Source: Escherichia coli DSM 30083 = JCM 1649 = ATCC 11775 | GTDB lineage: Bacteria > Pseudomonadota > Gammaproteobacteria > Enterobacterales > Enterobacteriaceae | DNA: 64,000 nt | Assembly: GCF_003697165.2 (NCBI RefSeq) | Contig: NZ_CP033092.2 | Location: 558,001-622,000 of the forward strand | Direction: 5' to 3' | Part shown: positions 21,483-31,905 of the stretch, in pieces | Layout: each line of letters starts with the position of its first letter | How positions within the stretch are numbered: the first letter of the stretch is position 1 | Made by a program: the position numbers and the translations under genes | The notes under the pieces: generated by a model | What the model saw: the letters and a program-made list of their open reading frames with translations, nothing else | Database searches by the model: none | Told to the model about the DNA's origin: nothing

Positions 21483-22727
21483 ATGGCAACACTAACCACC
21501 ACCCAAACGTCACCGTCGCTGCTTGGCGGCGTGGTGATTATCGGCGGCACCATTATTGGCGCAGGGATGTTTTCTCTGCCTGTGGTCATGTCCGGGGCGT
21601 GGTTCTTCTGGTCAATGGCGGCGCTGATCTTTACCTGGTTCTGTATGCTGCATTCCGGCTTGATGATTCTGGAAGCTAACCTGAATTATCGAATCGGTTC
21701 TAGCTTTGACACCATCACCAAAGATTTGCTGGGCAAAGGCTGGAACGTAGTCAACGGCATTTCCATTGCCTTTGTGCTCTATATCCTGACTTACGCCTAT
21801 ATTTCTGCCAGCGGTTCGATTCTGCATCACACCTTCGCGGAGATGTCGCTGAACGTCCCTGCACGGGCAGCTGGATTTGGTTTTGCACTGCTGGTAGCGT
21901 TCGTGGTGTGGTTGAGTACGAAAGCTGTCAGCCGGATGACAGCAATTGTGCTGGGGGCGAAAGTCATTACTTTCTTCCTCACCTTCGGCAGCCTGCTGGG
22001 GCATGTGCAGCCTGCGACATTGTTCAACGTCGCCGAAAGCAATGCGTCTTATGCGCCGTATCTGCTGATGACACTGCCATTCTGTCTGGCATCGTTTGGT
22101 TATCACGGTAACGTACCGAGCCTGATGAAGTATTACGGCAAAGATCCGAAAACCATCGTGAAATGCCTGGTGTACGGTACGCTGATGGCGCTGGCGCTGT
22201 ATACCATCTGGTTGCTGGCGACGATGGGTAACATCCCGCGTCCGGAGTTTATCGGTATCGCCGAGAAGGGCGGTAATATTGATGTGCTGGTACAGGCGTT
22301 AAGCGGCGTACTGAACAGCCGTAGTCTGGATCTTCTACTGGTCGTGTTCTCAAACTTTGCGGTAGCGAGTTCGTTCCTTGGCGTAACGCTGGGTTTGTTT
22401 GACTATCTGGCAGATCTGTTTGGTTTTGACGACTCGGCTATGGGCCGTTTGAAAACAGCGTTGCTGACCTTTGCCCCGCCTGTTGTGGGTGGTCTGCTGT
22501 TTCCTAACGGATTCCTGTACGCCATTGGTTATGCTGGCTTAGCGGCTACCATCTGGGCGGCAATTGTTCCGGCGCTGTTGGCCCGCGCATCGCGTAAACG
22601 CTTTGGTAGCCCGAAATTCCGTGTATGGGGCGGCAAGCCGATGATTATGCTGATTCTGGTATTTGGCGTTGGCAACGCACTGGTCCATATCTTATCGAGC
22701 TTTAATGTGCTGCCGGTGTATCAGTAA
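21483..22727 (+). CDS. mtr: Tryptophan-specific transporter Mtr
   Basis: Mtr is a high-affinity tryptophan:proton symporter of the aromatic/hydroxy amino acid permease family in the inner membrane. The 414-residue protein has about eleven hydrophobic segments and opens with GGVVIIGGTIIGAGMFSLP, the conserved first-helix glycine motif of this family. It also has the same fold class as TdcC and YhaO in this window. ATG 21483 follows TGGAGAGAAG. It is monocistronic between the deaD terminator and a REP element. Confidence 0.96.
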   Translation: MATLTTTQTSPSLLGGVVIIGGTIIGAGMFSLPVVMSGAWFFWSMAALIFTWFCMLHSGLMILEANLNYRIGSSFDTITKDLLGKGWNVVNGISIAFVLYILTYAYISASGSILHHTFAEMSLNVPARAAGFGFALLVAFVVWLSTKAVSRMTAIVLGAKVITFFLTFGSLLGHVQPATLFNVAESNASYAPYLLMTLPFCLASFGYHGNVPSLMKYYGKDPKTIVKCLVYGTLMALALYTIWLLATMGNIPRPEFIGIAEKGGNIDVLVQALSGVLNSRSLDLLLVVFSNFAVASSFLGVTLGLFDYLADLFGFDDSAMGRLKTALLTFAPPVVGGLLFPNGFLYAIGYAGLAATIWAAIVPALLARASRKRFGSPKFRVWGGKPMIMLILVFGVGNALVHILSSFNVLPVYQ

Positions 22728-22734
22728 TCAGCGG

Positions 22735-22830
22735 TGCCTTATCCGACATTTCTGCTGCCTACACAATGCCTGATGCGCTTCGCTTATCAGGCCTACGTAG
22801 GACAGCGTTGCCAGCTCGGATAAGGCTTCC
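22735..22830. repeat. REP/BIME element between mtr and yhbW
   Basis: It contains two inverted REP units, with TGCCTTATCCGAC, GCCTGATGCGCTTCGCTTATCAGGCC and CTCGGATAAGGC. It separates two convergent genes. Confidence 0.8.
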
Positions 22831-22844
22831 CGCGTTAAGACATA

Positions 22845-23852
22845 CTATCCCAACAACTCTTCCTTAACATCCATCGCCAGTTCAAACGAATGCAGGCGCG
22901 CCTGGTGGTCGAAAATCTGCCCGTTAACCATAATCTCATCGGCGTCGGTTTCGCGCAGGATCGACTGCAAGCCATGACGCACTTTCGCTTTATCGCCCAC
23001 CAGCGACATACTCAGCGCCTGCTGCACACCATACTGTTCGGACGGCGACCAGAACTGATCCATATTTTGAATCGGTGGCGGCAGTTGCCCGGTTTCGCCG
23101 CGGCGCAGCTTCACAAAGGCTTGCTGCATTGAGGTAAACAGGAATTCGGCATCGCGGTTGCTGTCGGCGGCGATAATATTGATGCACACCATCGCATACG
23201 GTTTCTCCAACCGTGCCGACGGTTTGAAGTTGCTGCGATAAAGATGCAGCGCCTGGAACAACATATCCGGCGCGAAGTGTGAGGCAAACGCAAACGGCAG
23301 ACCAAGCTGCGCCGCCAGTTGCGCGCTGTAAAGGCTGGAGCCTAACAACCACACGGGGATTTTCTCGCCATAGCCTGGTACCGGGCGCACATGCGGATTG
23401 GGATCGCGGGCGTCAAACCAGTCCACCAGTTCCGCGACATCGCGGGGGAAATTATCAATATCGCCGCTCATATGACGACGCAGCGCCATCATGGTTCGCT
23501 GATCGCTACCCGGTGCACGACCCAGCCCCAAATCGATTCGCCCCGGATAGAGCGTATTGAGCGTGCCGAACTGTTCGGCGATCACCAATGGTGAGTGGTT
23601 AGGCAACATCACGCCGCCAGACCCCAGATGCAGCGTGGTGGTATTCGCCGCCAGATAGCCAATTAACACCGACGTTGCAGCACTGGCAATGCCGGTCATA
23701 TTGTGGTGTTCCGCCAGCCAGTAGCGATGATAGCCGCGCTTTTCAGCCAGACGGGCGAGATCGAGAGAGTGGGAGAACGCATCTCGCGCTGAAGAACCTT
23801 CGGGAATGGGGGCCAGATCGAGTAACGAAAACGCAATGGTTTTATCAGTCAT
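22845..23852 (-). CDS. yhbW: Luciferase-like monooxygenase YhbW
   Basis: YhbW belongs to the flavin-dependent bacterial-luciferase-like superfamily; its substrate is not known to me. The 335-residue protein forms one (beta/alpha)8-type domain with RYWLAEHHNMTGIASAA near residue 42 and IDLGLGRAPGSD near residue 105, both typical of the LuxA-like family. It starts at ATG 23852 and stands alone on the minus strand, 80 bp downstream of ubiV. It may be read through from ubiUV, but there is no direct evidence. Confidence 0.9.
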   Translation of the reverse strand: MTDKTIAFSLLDLAPIPEGSSARDAFSHSLDLARLAEKRGYHRYWLAEHHNMTGIASAATSVLIGYLAANTTTLHLGSGGVMLPNHSPLVIAEQFGTLNTLYPGRIDLGLGRAPGSDQRTMMALRRHMSGDIDNFPRDVAELVDWFDARDPNPHVRPVPGYGEKIPVWLLGSSLYSAQLAAQLGLPFAFASHFAPDMLFQALHLYRSNFKPSARLEKPYAMVCINIIAADSNRDAEFLFTSMQQAFVKLRRGETGQLPPPIQNMDQFWSPSEQYGVQQALSMSLVGDKAKVRHGLQSILRETDADEIMVNGQIFDHQARLHSFELAMDVKEELLG

Positions 23853-23932
23853 AACAGCTCACTTTGTTACCGATTAATCTTTAATACTGCATTAAAGAGT
23901 AGTTAAAGTTGTTAACAAAGTGAGCTATATAC

Positions 23933-24811
23933 TTACGCTTGCAGCTCCAGCCCGGCCAGCCGCCGCCAGTAGCCGTTACAATCGCTGTTTGCCGTCAACG
24001 GCAGTGGTGCAGCGCCATTTTCATTGGCGCGGAAGGCGTCGAGCATTGCGAAAGTGTCAGTACCCTGCGGTGACAGGCGGACCACATCGACCAGCCCCTG
24101 CATGGATGCCAGCTCGTTACCGAGGTTGTAAACGTAGCCGCTCATGGTCTGAATGCCGTTGAGTACAAACACTTGTTGGTTTTCCTGCGACAGCACGTTG
24201 CGCCCGTTCGGATACTTAATGCAGCAGGTTTCGCACTCATCTTTCGGGCGGTCTTCCGAACGCGCGGTAAAGCAGCGAGCAGAGTAGGCCAGCGGCAGAT
24301 GACCGTAGCTCAAGACTTCCACTTCAAACTGGTTACGAATGCCCAGCTCATCGCACTGATTAAGCAGATTCACCAGCCAGTCGCGGGAAAGCTCCACCGG
24401 CATACACCAGCGCATCATGCCCTGTTTGAGCAATATTTTCAGCGTCACCGCGTTGTAGCAGTTCAGCGCGTGCCCGGCGACGAACGGCAGTTTGCGTTCA
24501 GCGCACATATTCACCACGCCGAGATCGCTGGCTTCAATCAGAAACTCACCGTTCTCAACATAGCGTTTCAGTTCGCCCAGTTCGGAGGATGCCTGCACCA
24601 GCGCCAGCGTGGAGAGCACAATCTGCTTGCCACTTCCGGCGAGTGATTTTGCCATCTCCAGCCAGTCGCCAACTTTGGTTGCCCGGCGCTTGCTGCATAC
24701 CGCTTCACCAAGATAAATCACGTCGGCGCTGCTGGCGGCGGCCTGCTGATAAAATTCTTCCAGCGTCTCTTTTGGCCAGTACCACAGCACTGGCCCTAAG
24801 GAATATTTCAT
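23933..24811 (-). CDS. ubiV: Oxygen-independent ubiquinone synthesis protein UbiV
   Basis: UbiV, with UbiU, carries out O2-independent hydroxylation steps in ubiquinone synthesis and belongs to the U32 peptidase-like family. The 292-residue protein contains the four cysteines described as 4Fe-4S ligands: Cys39, Cys180, Cys193 and Cys197, with Cys196 adjacent. ATG 24811 was preferred over a start 18 bp upstream that would run into ubiU; it gives the standard length and an 8-bp gap to ubiU. The two genes form an operon divergent from ubiT. Confidence 0.95.
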   Translation of the reverse strand: MKYSLGPVLWYWPKETLEEFYQQAAASSADVIYLGEAVCSKRRATKVGDWLEMAKSLAGSGKQIVLSTLALVQASSELGELKRYVENGEFLIEASDLGVVNMCAERKLPFVAGHALNCYNAVTLKILLKQGMMRWCMPVELSRDWLVNLLNQCDELGIRNQFEVEVLSYGHLPLAYSARCFTARSEDRPKDECETCCIKYPNGRNVLSQENQQVFVLNGIQTMSGYVYNLGNELASMQGLVDVVRLSPQGTDTFAMLDAFRANENGAAPLPLTANSDCNGYWRRLAGLELQA

Positions 24812-24819
24812 TGCTTTTC

Positions 24820-25815
24820 TCACTGCCATTTACGGTGATATGCGCCAAGGGTGGTCTGCGTGCCTTCGGACATCGACCCGAGCGTCTCCATCCACGCGCT
24901 TTGCGGTATGAAGTTTTGCGGATCGGCCTTACAACGGTCGATAGCCTGACGCCAGACTTTCGCCACCTGGCTGACATACGCCGGGCTACGCTGGCGGCCT
25001 TCAATTTTCACCGAAGCGATATTCGCCGCCATTAACTCCGGCAGCAGTTCCAGGGTATTGAGACTGGTTGGTTCTTCCAGCGCATGATAGCGCTCGCCGT
25101 TCACCAGATAACGCCCTTTACATAGCGTCGGATAACCTGCGTTTTCGCCGTCCTGATAACGGTCGATCAGCACTTCGTTCAGGCGGGATTCCAGCCCCTG
25201 CGGCGTTTGTTGCCAGCGCACGAAACGGGCCGGAGAACACGCGCCCACGGTGTTGGGCGACTCACCCGTCAAATACGACGACAGATAGCAACGACCTTCC
25301 GACATAATGCACAGGCTGCCGAAAGCAAAGACTTCCAGTGGTACAGGTGTGACCCGTGCCAGTTGTTTCACCTGATGAATCGACAACACGCGCGGCAGCA
25401 CCACGCGGGCAACGTCAAAATGGCGATGATAAAAGTTAATCGCCTCTTCATTGGTCGCCGAAGCCTGCACCGATACGTGGCGCTCAATATGCGGATAACG
25501 CTCGGCGGCGTACTCCAGCATGGCGAGGTCGGCGAGTATCAGCGCGTCGGCACCCAGTTGCGCCGCCATATCCACGGCGCGCTGCCAACGGGCGTAACCG
25601 TCCGGATGCGCAAAAGTGTTAATCGCGATGTGAAGTTTGCGGCGATGTTGATGGACAAAACTCACCGCTTCCTGCAATTTTTTCTCGGTAAAGTTAAGGC
25701 CGGCGAAGTGACGGGCATTGGTATCATCTTTTAGCCCGATATAAACAGCATCTGCGCCGTTTTCGATGGCCGCCTTAAGCGCCGGGAGATTTCCGGCAGG
25801 GCAGAGCAGCTCCAT
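24820..25815 (-). CDS. ubiU: Oxygen-independent ubiquinone synthesis protein UbiU
   Basis: UbiU is the partner of UbiV in a heterodimer that hydroxylates ubiquinone precursors without oxygen. The 331-residue U32-family protein starts MELLCPAGN and carries the cluster cysteines Cys169, Cys176, Cys193 and Cys232 within FGSLCIMSEGRCYLSSYLTG and GYPTLCKGRYL. ATG 25815 follows GGAAAAATT. An earlier in-frame start would add nine residues. The intergenic region to the divergent ubiT should contain anaerobic control sites. Confidence 0.95.
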   Translation of the reverse strand: MELLCPAGNLPALKAAIENGADAVYIGLKDDTNARHFAGLNFTEKKLQEAVSFVHQHRRKLHIAINTFAHPDGYARWQRAVDMAAQLGADALILADLAMLEYAAERYPHIERHVSVQASATNEEAINFYHRHFDVARVVLPRVLSIHQVKQLARVTPVPLEVFAFGSLCIMSEGRCYLSSYLTGESPNTVGACSPARFVRWQQTPQGLESRLNEVLIDRYQDGENAGYPTLCKGRYLVNGERYHALEEPTSLNTLELLPELMAANIASVKIEGRQRSPAYVSQVAKVWRQAIDRCKADPQNFIPQSAWMETLGSMSEGTQTTLGAYHRKWQ

Positions 25816-26023
25816 AATTTTTCCTGAAGGTTGCGCTATCAAAACGCAAAAATGTTAACGAACTGGGATTTTAGTTAACCTTGCTGCGACAATTTTTGAT
25901 TTAAGGCAGTTAAAGTTGTATTGGTGGTAGCAGCAATTTCATATGGAATTGTTGATTTATACCGCTATGTTATTTTTCTGATATGGCAAAATAGGATGAT
26001 TGTTGAAACAGGGAGTAAAACTC
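25816..26023. promoter_or_regulatory. Divergent ubiUV/ubiT control region
   Basis: This is a 208-bp AT-rich region with promoters for both directions. FNR control of these genes is reported in E. coli. I see TTGAT half-sites (for example in TTTTTGATTTAAGG and TTGTTGATTTATA) but no full FNR palindrome I could place with certainty. Confidence 0.5.
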
Positions 26024-26548
26024 GTGTTGGATAAACTGCGTTCCCGTATTGTGCATTTGGGGCCATCTCTGTTGAGTGTACCGGTAAAACTGACGCCATT
26101 TGCGCTAAAACGCCAGGTTCTTGAGCAGGTCTTAAGCTGGCAATTCCGTCAGGCGCTGGATGATGGCGAGCTGGAGTTTCTTGAAGGTCGCTGGTTAAGT
26201 ATTCATGTGCGTGATATTGACCTGCAATGGTTTACCTCGGTGGTGAATGGCAAACTGGTCGTTAGCCAGAACGCGCAAGCTGATGTGAGTTTTAGTGCCG
26301 ACGCCAGCGATCTGCTGATGATTGCGGCGCGTAAACAAGATCCGGATACGCTCTTCTTCCAGCGTCGGCTGGTGATTGAAGGCGATACGGAGCTGGGGCT
26401 GTATGTGAAAAACCTGATGGACGCCATTGAACTGGAGCAAATGCCGAAAGCCTTACGCATGATGCTGCTGCAACTGGCGGATTTTGTTGAGGCGGGAATG
26501 AAAACCGCGCCTGAAACCAAACAGACATCGGTAGGTGAACCATGCTAA
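26024..26548 (+). CDS. ubiT: SCP2-domain ubiquinone synthesis accessory factor UbiT
   Basis: UbiT is the SCP2 lipid-binding protein thought to present ubiquinone intermediates in the anaerobic pathway, a counterpart of aerobic UbiJ. The 174-residue protein starts at GTG 26024, preceded by GGGAGT. An upstream in-frame TTG would add eight residues but would bury the Shine-Dalgarno. The SCP2 fold spans about residues 40-140, with FTSVVNGKLVVSQNAQADVSF. Its end overlaps yhbS by 7 bp. Confidence 0.93.
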   Translation: MLDKLRSRIVHLGPSLLSVPVKLTPFALKRQVLEQVLSWQFRQALDDGELEFLEGRWLSIHVRDIDLQWFTSVVNGKLVVSQNAQADVSFSADASDLLMIAARKQDPDTLFFQRRLVIEGDTELGLYVKNLMDAIELEQMPKALRMMLLQLADFVEAGMKTAPETKQTSVGEPC

Positions 26549-27045
26549 TTCGAGTAGAAATTCCCATTGATGCGCCGGGTATTGATGCCCTGCTGCGTCG
26601 TTCATTCGAAAGTGATGCGGAAGCGAAGCTGGTTCACGATCTGCGTGAAGATGGCTTTCTGACGCTGGGGCTGGTGGCGACAGATGACGAAGGTCAGGTC
26701 ATTGGCTATGTGGCATTTAGTCCGGTTGATGTGCAGGGCGAAGACCTGCAATGGGTCGGCATGGCACCGCTGGCGGTAGATGAAAAATACCGTGGACAGG
26801 GGCTGGCACGCCAACTGGTCTATGAAGGACTCGATTCGCTTAATGAGTTCGGCTATGCCGCAGTGGTGACGCTGGGCGATCCGGCGCTGTACAGCCGTTT
26901 CGGCTTTGAACTGGCGGCACATCACGATCTGCGTTGCCGCTGGCCGGGCACTGAAAGTGCCTTCCAGGTACATCGTTTAGCGGATGACGCGCTGAACGGT
27001 GTAACTGGTCTGGTTGAGTATCACGAGCACTTCAATCGCTTTTAA
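26542..27045 (+). CDS. yhbS: GNAT-family acetyltransferase YhbS
   Basis: This is a 167-residue GNAT N-acetyltransferase. The acetyl-CoA-binding motif appears as [19 protein letters not shown] near residues 80-98, preceded by the beta strand WVGMAPLAV and followed by YSRFGFEL, typical of the YhbS subgroup. The acceptor substrate is not known to me. The start codon lies within the ubiT end, so translation is probably coupled. It is convergent with yhbQ, overlapping by 14 bp. Confidence 0.93.
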
Positions 27046-27334
27046 TCTCCGGGGTTTGCAGGCTGCTCAACAGTTCTGCAAACACTGCACCTTCCGCTAC
27101 CAGACGCTCTTTTTGCCGTTTGGTCAGTTGCTTAACGCGATATTCTGCCCGTAACGCCAGCGAACGATCGCCCACTGGTGCGGAAAACGCCAGCGTTAGT
27201 TCTCCCTTCCCGCGCAGTGCTTTCGCCCCTTTGCCGCTTTGGTGCTGCTGATAGCGGCGTTCGACATCCGTGGTGATCCCGGTATAAAGCTTATTGTCGG
27301 CGGTACGGATCAAGTAAAGAAACCAGGGTGTCAT
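27032..27334 (-). CDS. yhbQ: GIY-YIG nuclease-family protein YhbQ
   Basis: This 100-residue single-domain GIY-YIG (UPF0213) protein has the motif as [20 protein letters not shown] near residues 4-23, followed by [16 protein letters not shown]-cleaving activity has been suggested for this family, but I do not know its cellular role. It lies on the minus strand, overlapping the 3' end of yhbS. Confidence 0.92.
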
Positions 27335-27384
27335 CGTCTGCGTCGCATGTTAAGGTCAGGCCCACAGTATAAAAGAGAACAGCA

Positions 27385-27807
27385 ATGGAAACACTCACCG
27401 CCATCAGCCGTTGGCTGGCAAAACAACATGTTGTCACCTGGTGTGTGCAGCAGGAAGGGGAACTGTGGTGCGCCAATGCCTTTTATCTTTTTGATGCGCA
27501 GAAAGTCGCCTTCTACATTTTGACGGAAGAAAAAACGCGTCATGCGCAGATGAGCGGGCCGCAGGCGGCAATTGCCGGAACGGTAAACGGTCAGCCGAAA
27601 ACGGTAGCGTTAATTCGCGGCGTGCAGTTTAAAGGTGAGATCCGCAGACTGGAAGGCGAGGAAAGCGACCTCGCACGCAAGGCGTACAATCGTCGCTTTC
27701 CGGTTGCCAGAATGCTGTCGGCCCCGGTATGGGAAATCCGGCTCGATGAAATCAAATTCACCGACAACACGCTGGGCTTTGGTAAAAAAATGATTTGGCT
27801 ACGTAAC

Positions 27808-27828
<21 letters not shown>
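27385..27828 (+). CDS. yhbP: Conserved protein YhbP (pyridoxamine 5'-phosphate oxidase-like fold)
   Basis: This 147-residue UPF0306 protein has a split-barrel FMN-binding-like sequence: it begins with a helix, then VTWCVQQEGELWCANAFYLF and FYILTEEKTRHAQM strands. No function is known to me. Its last 21 bp overlap the 3' end of the convergent yhbO. Confidence 0.9.
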
Positions 27829-28363
<535 letters not shown>

Positions 28364-28443
28364 TCCACAATCGGGGATAATTACCTCATGATCTATTAAG
28401 CCTGGTGCATGAGCCGGGGAGCGCAAGGCAGACAATTCTGTAA

Positions 28444-29089
<646 letters not shown>

Positions 29090-29161
29090 TTATTCCCAAG
29101 AATTGATAGTGAGCGTAATATTCACGCGCTCAATTATCATAACTTATTCCTGGGGAATGCT

Positions 29162-30202
29162 ATGACTGGTCAGTCTTCATCTCAGACGGCAACGCCCATT
29201 CAGTGGTGGAAACCCGCGCTTTTCTTTCTCGTTGTCATTGCCGGTCTCTGGTATGTGAAATGGCAACCTTACTACGGCAAAGCGTTTACTGCTGCCGAAA
29301 CCCACAGTATCGGTAAATCTATCCTTGCGCAGGCGGATGCTAATCCGTGGCAGGCGGCGTTGAATTACGCGATGATCTATTTTCTCGCGGTATGGAAAGC
29401 GGCGGTGCTGGGGGTGATCCTCGGTTCGTTGATTCAGGTGCTGATCCCGCGTGACTGGTTGTTGCGTACGCTTGGGCAATCGCGCTTTCGCGGCACGCTG
29501 CTGGGAACGCTGTTTTCGCTGCCGGGTATGATGTGTACCTGCTGTGCGGCTCCGGTCGCGGCGGGAATGCGTCGCCAACAGGTGTCGATGGGCGGTGCGC
29601 TGGCATTCTGGATGGGGAATCCGTTGTTAAACCCGGCGACGCTGGTGTTTATGGGGTTCGTCCTCGGCTGGGATTTTGCGGCGATTCGTCTGGTGGCGGG
29701 GCTGGTGATGGTGTTGCTGATTGCGACGCTGGTGCAAAAATGGGTGCGTGAAACACCGCAAACGCAGGCACCGGTCGAAATTGACATACCGGAAGCACAG
29801 GGAGGATTTTTTAGCCGCTGGGGCAGGGCGCTATGGACGCTTTTCTGGAGTACGATCCCGGTTTACATCCTTGCAGTACTGGTGTTGGGTGCCGCTCGCG
29901 TCTGGTTATTCCCCCATGCCGATGGTGCTGTCGATAACAGCCTGATGTGGGTGGTGGCGATGGCGGTGGCAGGATGCTTGTTTGTCATTCCCACGGCAGC
30001 AGAAATTCCGATTGTACAAACGATGATGCTGGCAGGTATGGGAACTGCTCCGGCGCTGGCATTGTTGATGACGCTCCCGGCGGTGAGTTTGCCGTCACTG
30101 ATTATGCTGCGCAAAGCGTTCCCGACGAAAGCCTTATGGCTGACGGGGGCGATGGTGGCAGTGTCTGGTGTGATTGTCGGCGGGCTGGCGCTGTTGGTTT
30201 GA
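29162..30202 (+). CDS. yraQ: Putative inner-membrane permease YraQ
   Basis: This 346-residue integral membrane protein of the permease/DUF318 (UPF0718) family has about eight to nine hydrophobic segments. The second half resembles the first, suggesting internal duplication. A conserved LPGMMCTCCAAPVAAG motif places three cysteines (125, 127, 128) in or near a membrane segment. Related family members are linked to metal or arsenic-type transport, but no substrate is established for YraQ that I know of. It stands alone after yraR. Confidence 0.88.
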   Translation: MTGQSSSQTATPIQWWKPALFFLVVIAGLWYVKWQPYYGKAFTAAETHSIGKSILAQADANPWQAALNYAMIYFLAVWKAAVLGVILGSLIQVLIPRDWLLRTLGQSRFRGTLLGTLFSLPGMMCTCCAAPVAAGMRRQQVSMGGALAFWMGNPLLNPATLVFMGFVLGWDFAAIRLVAGLVMVLLIATLVQKWVRETPQTQAPVEIDIPEAQGGFFSRWGRALWTLFWSTIPVYILAVLVLGAARVWLFPHADGAVDNSLMWVVAMAVAGCLFVIPTAAEIPIVQTMMLAGMGTAPALALLMTLPAVSLPSLIMLRKAFPTKALWLTGAMVAVSGVIVGGLALLV

Positions 30203-30212
30203 TTTGAGGGAA

Positions 30213-30307
30213 AACATGTCGGATGCGGCGTAAACGCCTTATCCGACCTACGGTTTGCATCGTTGTAGGCCTGATAAGACGCTGCAAGCGTCGCATCAGG
30301 CATTACA
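30213..30307. repeat. REP/BIME element between yraQ and dolP
   Basis: Two inverted REP units are visible: GTCGGATGCGGCGTAAACGC...CTTATCCGAC and GCCTGATAAGACGCTGC...GCGTCGCATCAGGC. They separate the convergent yraQ and dolP. Confidence 0.88.
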
Positions 30308-30314
30308 AGGGCTG

Positions 30315-30890
30315 CTATTTAATAAACGTAAACGCCGTAGTTACCCGCTTCACGCCGCTTACCCGGCTGGCAATATCTGCCGCCGCTTTCGCTTCACGTT
30401 CAGTCACCAGCCCCATCAGGAACACTTCACCGTTTTCGGTGGTCACTTTCACGTTGGACGATTTCACCAGGTCGCTGGTTAACAGCTGCGAACGTACTTT
30501 GGTGGTGATCCACGTATCGTTAGACGCTTCGCCCAGACCAATCGGCTGGCCCTGACGAATCTCGTTATACACTTCGTTGGCACCGTCTACGCCCATAGCA
30601 ATCTGTTTGGCGCGAGCCGAAAGTTCAGCGTTTGGTGACTGCCCAACCAGCAGCACTTTGCCCTGATAGGCCGTTACATTAATGCGCGCTTCTTTCTTAA
30701 TTTGTTCGTCTTTCGACAATGCGCTGTTCACGCGCACTTCCAGGGTACCATCGTCTACCTGGGTGCCGACACTGCGTGGGTCAGTTGCGGCTTTGGTACC
30801 CACAGCAGCAGTACCCACTACGGCAGCGGCAACACAACCTTGCAACAGCAGCGCGGAAATAAGGACTGCGATTGGCGATAATGCCTTCAT
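30315..30890 (-). CDS. dolP: Outer-membrane BON-domain lipoprotein DolP
   Basis: DolP (formerly YraP) is a lipoprotein that maintains outer-membrane integrity and localises to the division site and to anionic phospholipid. The 191-residue precursor has a lipobox LLQGC with the lipidated cysteine at residue 19. Two BON domains follow (about 45-115 and 120-190), the second ending SRVSGVKRVTTAF. It is 9 bp downstream of diaA, in the lpoA-yraN-diaA-dolP minus-strand run. A sigma-E promoter is known for it but is not located here. Confidence 0.95.
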   Translation of the reverse strand: MKALSPIAVLISALLLQGCVAAAVVGTAAVGTKAATDPRSVGTQVDDGTLEVRVNSALSKDEQIKKEARINVTAYQGKVLLVGQSPNAELSARAKQIAMGVDGANEVYNEIRQGQPIGLGEASNDTWITTKVRSQLLTSDLVKSSNVKVTTENGEVFLMGLVTEREAKAAADIASRVSGVKRVTTAFTFIK

Positions 30891-30899
30891 GTATTCTCC

Positions 30900-31490
30900 T
30901 TAAACATCCTGGTGAGGGAAAAGCGTGTTATCGATCAGATCGCACAGGCAATTTACCGTCAGCATATGCATTTCCTGAATGCGAGCACTACGATGCGAAG
31001 GAATGCGGATCTCCACATCCTGTGGCCCTAACAAACCTGCAAGTTCACCGCCGTCATAGCCGGTTAATGCCACAATGGTCATATCACGCGTAACGGCAGC
31101 TTCTACCGCTTTTACAATATCGCGGCTGTTGCCACGGGTGGAAATGGCTAACAATACATCTCCCGCATGGCCCAGCGCCCGCACCTGTTTTGCATACACT
31201 TCATCATGTAAGCGATCGTTGGCAATTGCCGTTAAGACAACATTATCAGTATTTAGTGCAATGGCAGGTAAGCTGGGCCGCTCCGTTTCGAAACGGTTGA
31301 TCATGCTGGCAGCAAAATGCTGTGCATTGGCAGCGGAAGTTCCATTACCACAACAGAGGATTTTGTTGCCATTGAGCAGAGACTGAACCAGCGTCATGGC
31401 TGCACGGGAGATGGCATCCGGAAGCGCCTCTGCCGCCGCAATTTGAGTTTGAATGCTTTCAGTGAAGCAAGCTTTAATTCTTTCTTGCAC
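30900..31490 (-). CDS. diaA: DnaA initiator-associating protein DiaA
   Basis: DiaA binds DnaA as a homotetramer and promotes timely replication initiation at oriC. The 196-residue protein is a single SIS domain with [20 protein letters not shown] near residues 44-63 and [17 protein letters not shown] near 113-129, related to phosphoheptose isomerase GmhA. It lies between yraN (19 bp upstream) and dolP. Confidence 0.96.
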
Positions 31491-31509
31491 GCTAATCCTT
31501 AAACCTTAA

Positions 31510-31905
31510 TTATGAGTGGTCATTAAAGGCATCCTTAATCCACTCAACCTCATTCCCGGTGAAGGCTACCACATCGAACCGGCAATCCACAGTATCAAAA
31601 CTCCCATTATGACGCGCGAGCCACAAGCGGGCAGTCTGTAATAATTTGTGTTGTTTGCTGCGGGTCACACTGGCTGCCGCGCCGCCATAAAGCGCAGAGC
31701 GGCGGTAACGCACCTCGATAAAAACGGTGGTCCGGCCTTCACGCATTATCAGATCGATCTCGCCGCCACGCTCGTTCACGTTAGCGGCGATAAACCGTAG
31801 TCCTTTGCCTTCCAGCCAGCGACGCGCTTGTGCTTCCCACGCATCGCCGGTCTGTTTGGTGGTTAACTGGCGGGGACTACCTGACCTTGTTGGTACTGTA
31901 GCCAT
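31510..31905 (-). CDS. yraN: UPF0102 family protein YraN
   Basis: This 131-residue protein of the UPF0102 family has a Holliday-junction-resolvase-like fold. The nuclease-type signature is [22 protein letters not shown] near residues 47-68, containing the E-xD-ExK-like pattern in which the final Lys is replaced by Arg. The function is not established. Its start codon lies 43 bp inside the end of lpoA, in a different frame. Confidence 0.92.

Noticed and set aside
25880..25990. A full FNR box between ubiU and ubiT
   Set aside because: Only TTGAT half-sites are visible; I could not find a convincing TTGAT-4-ATCAA palindrome by eye.
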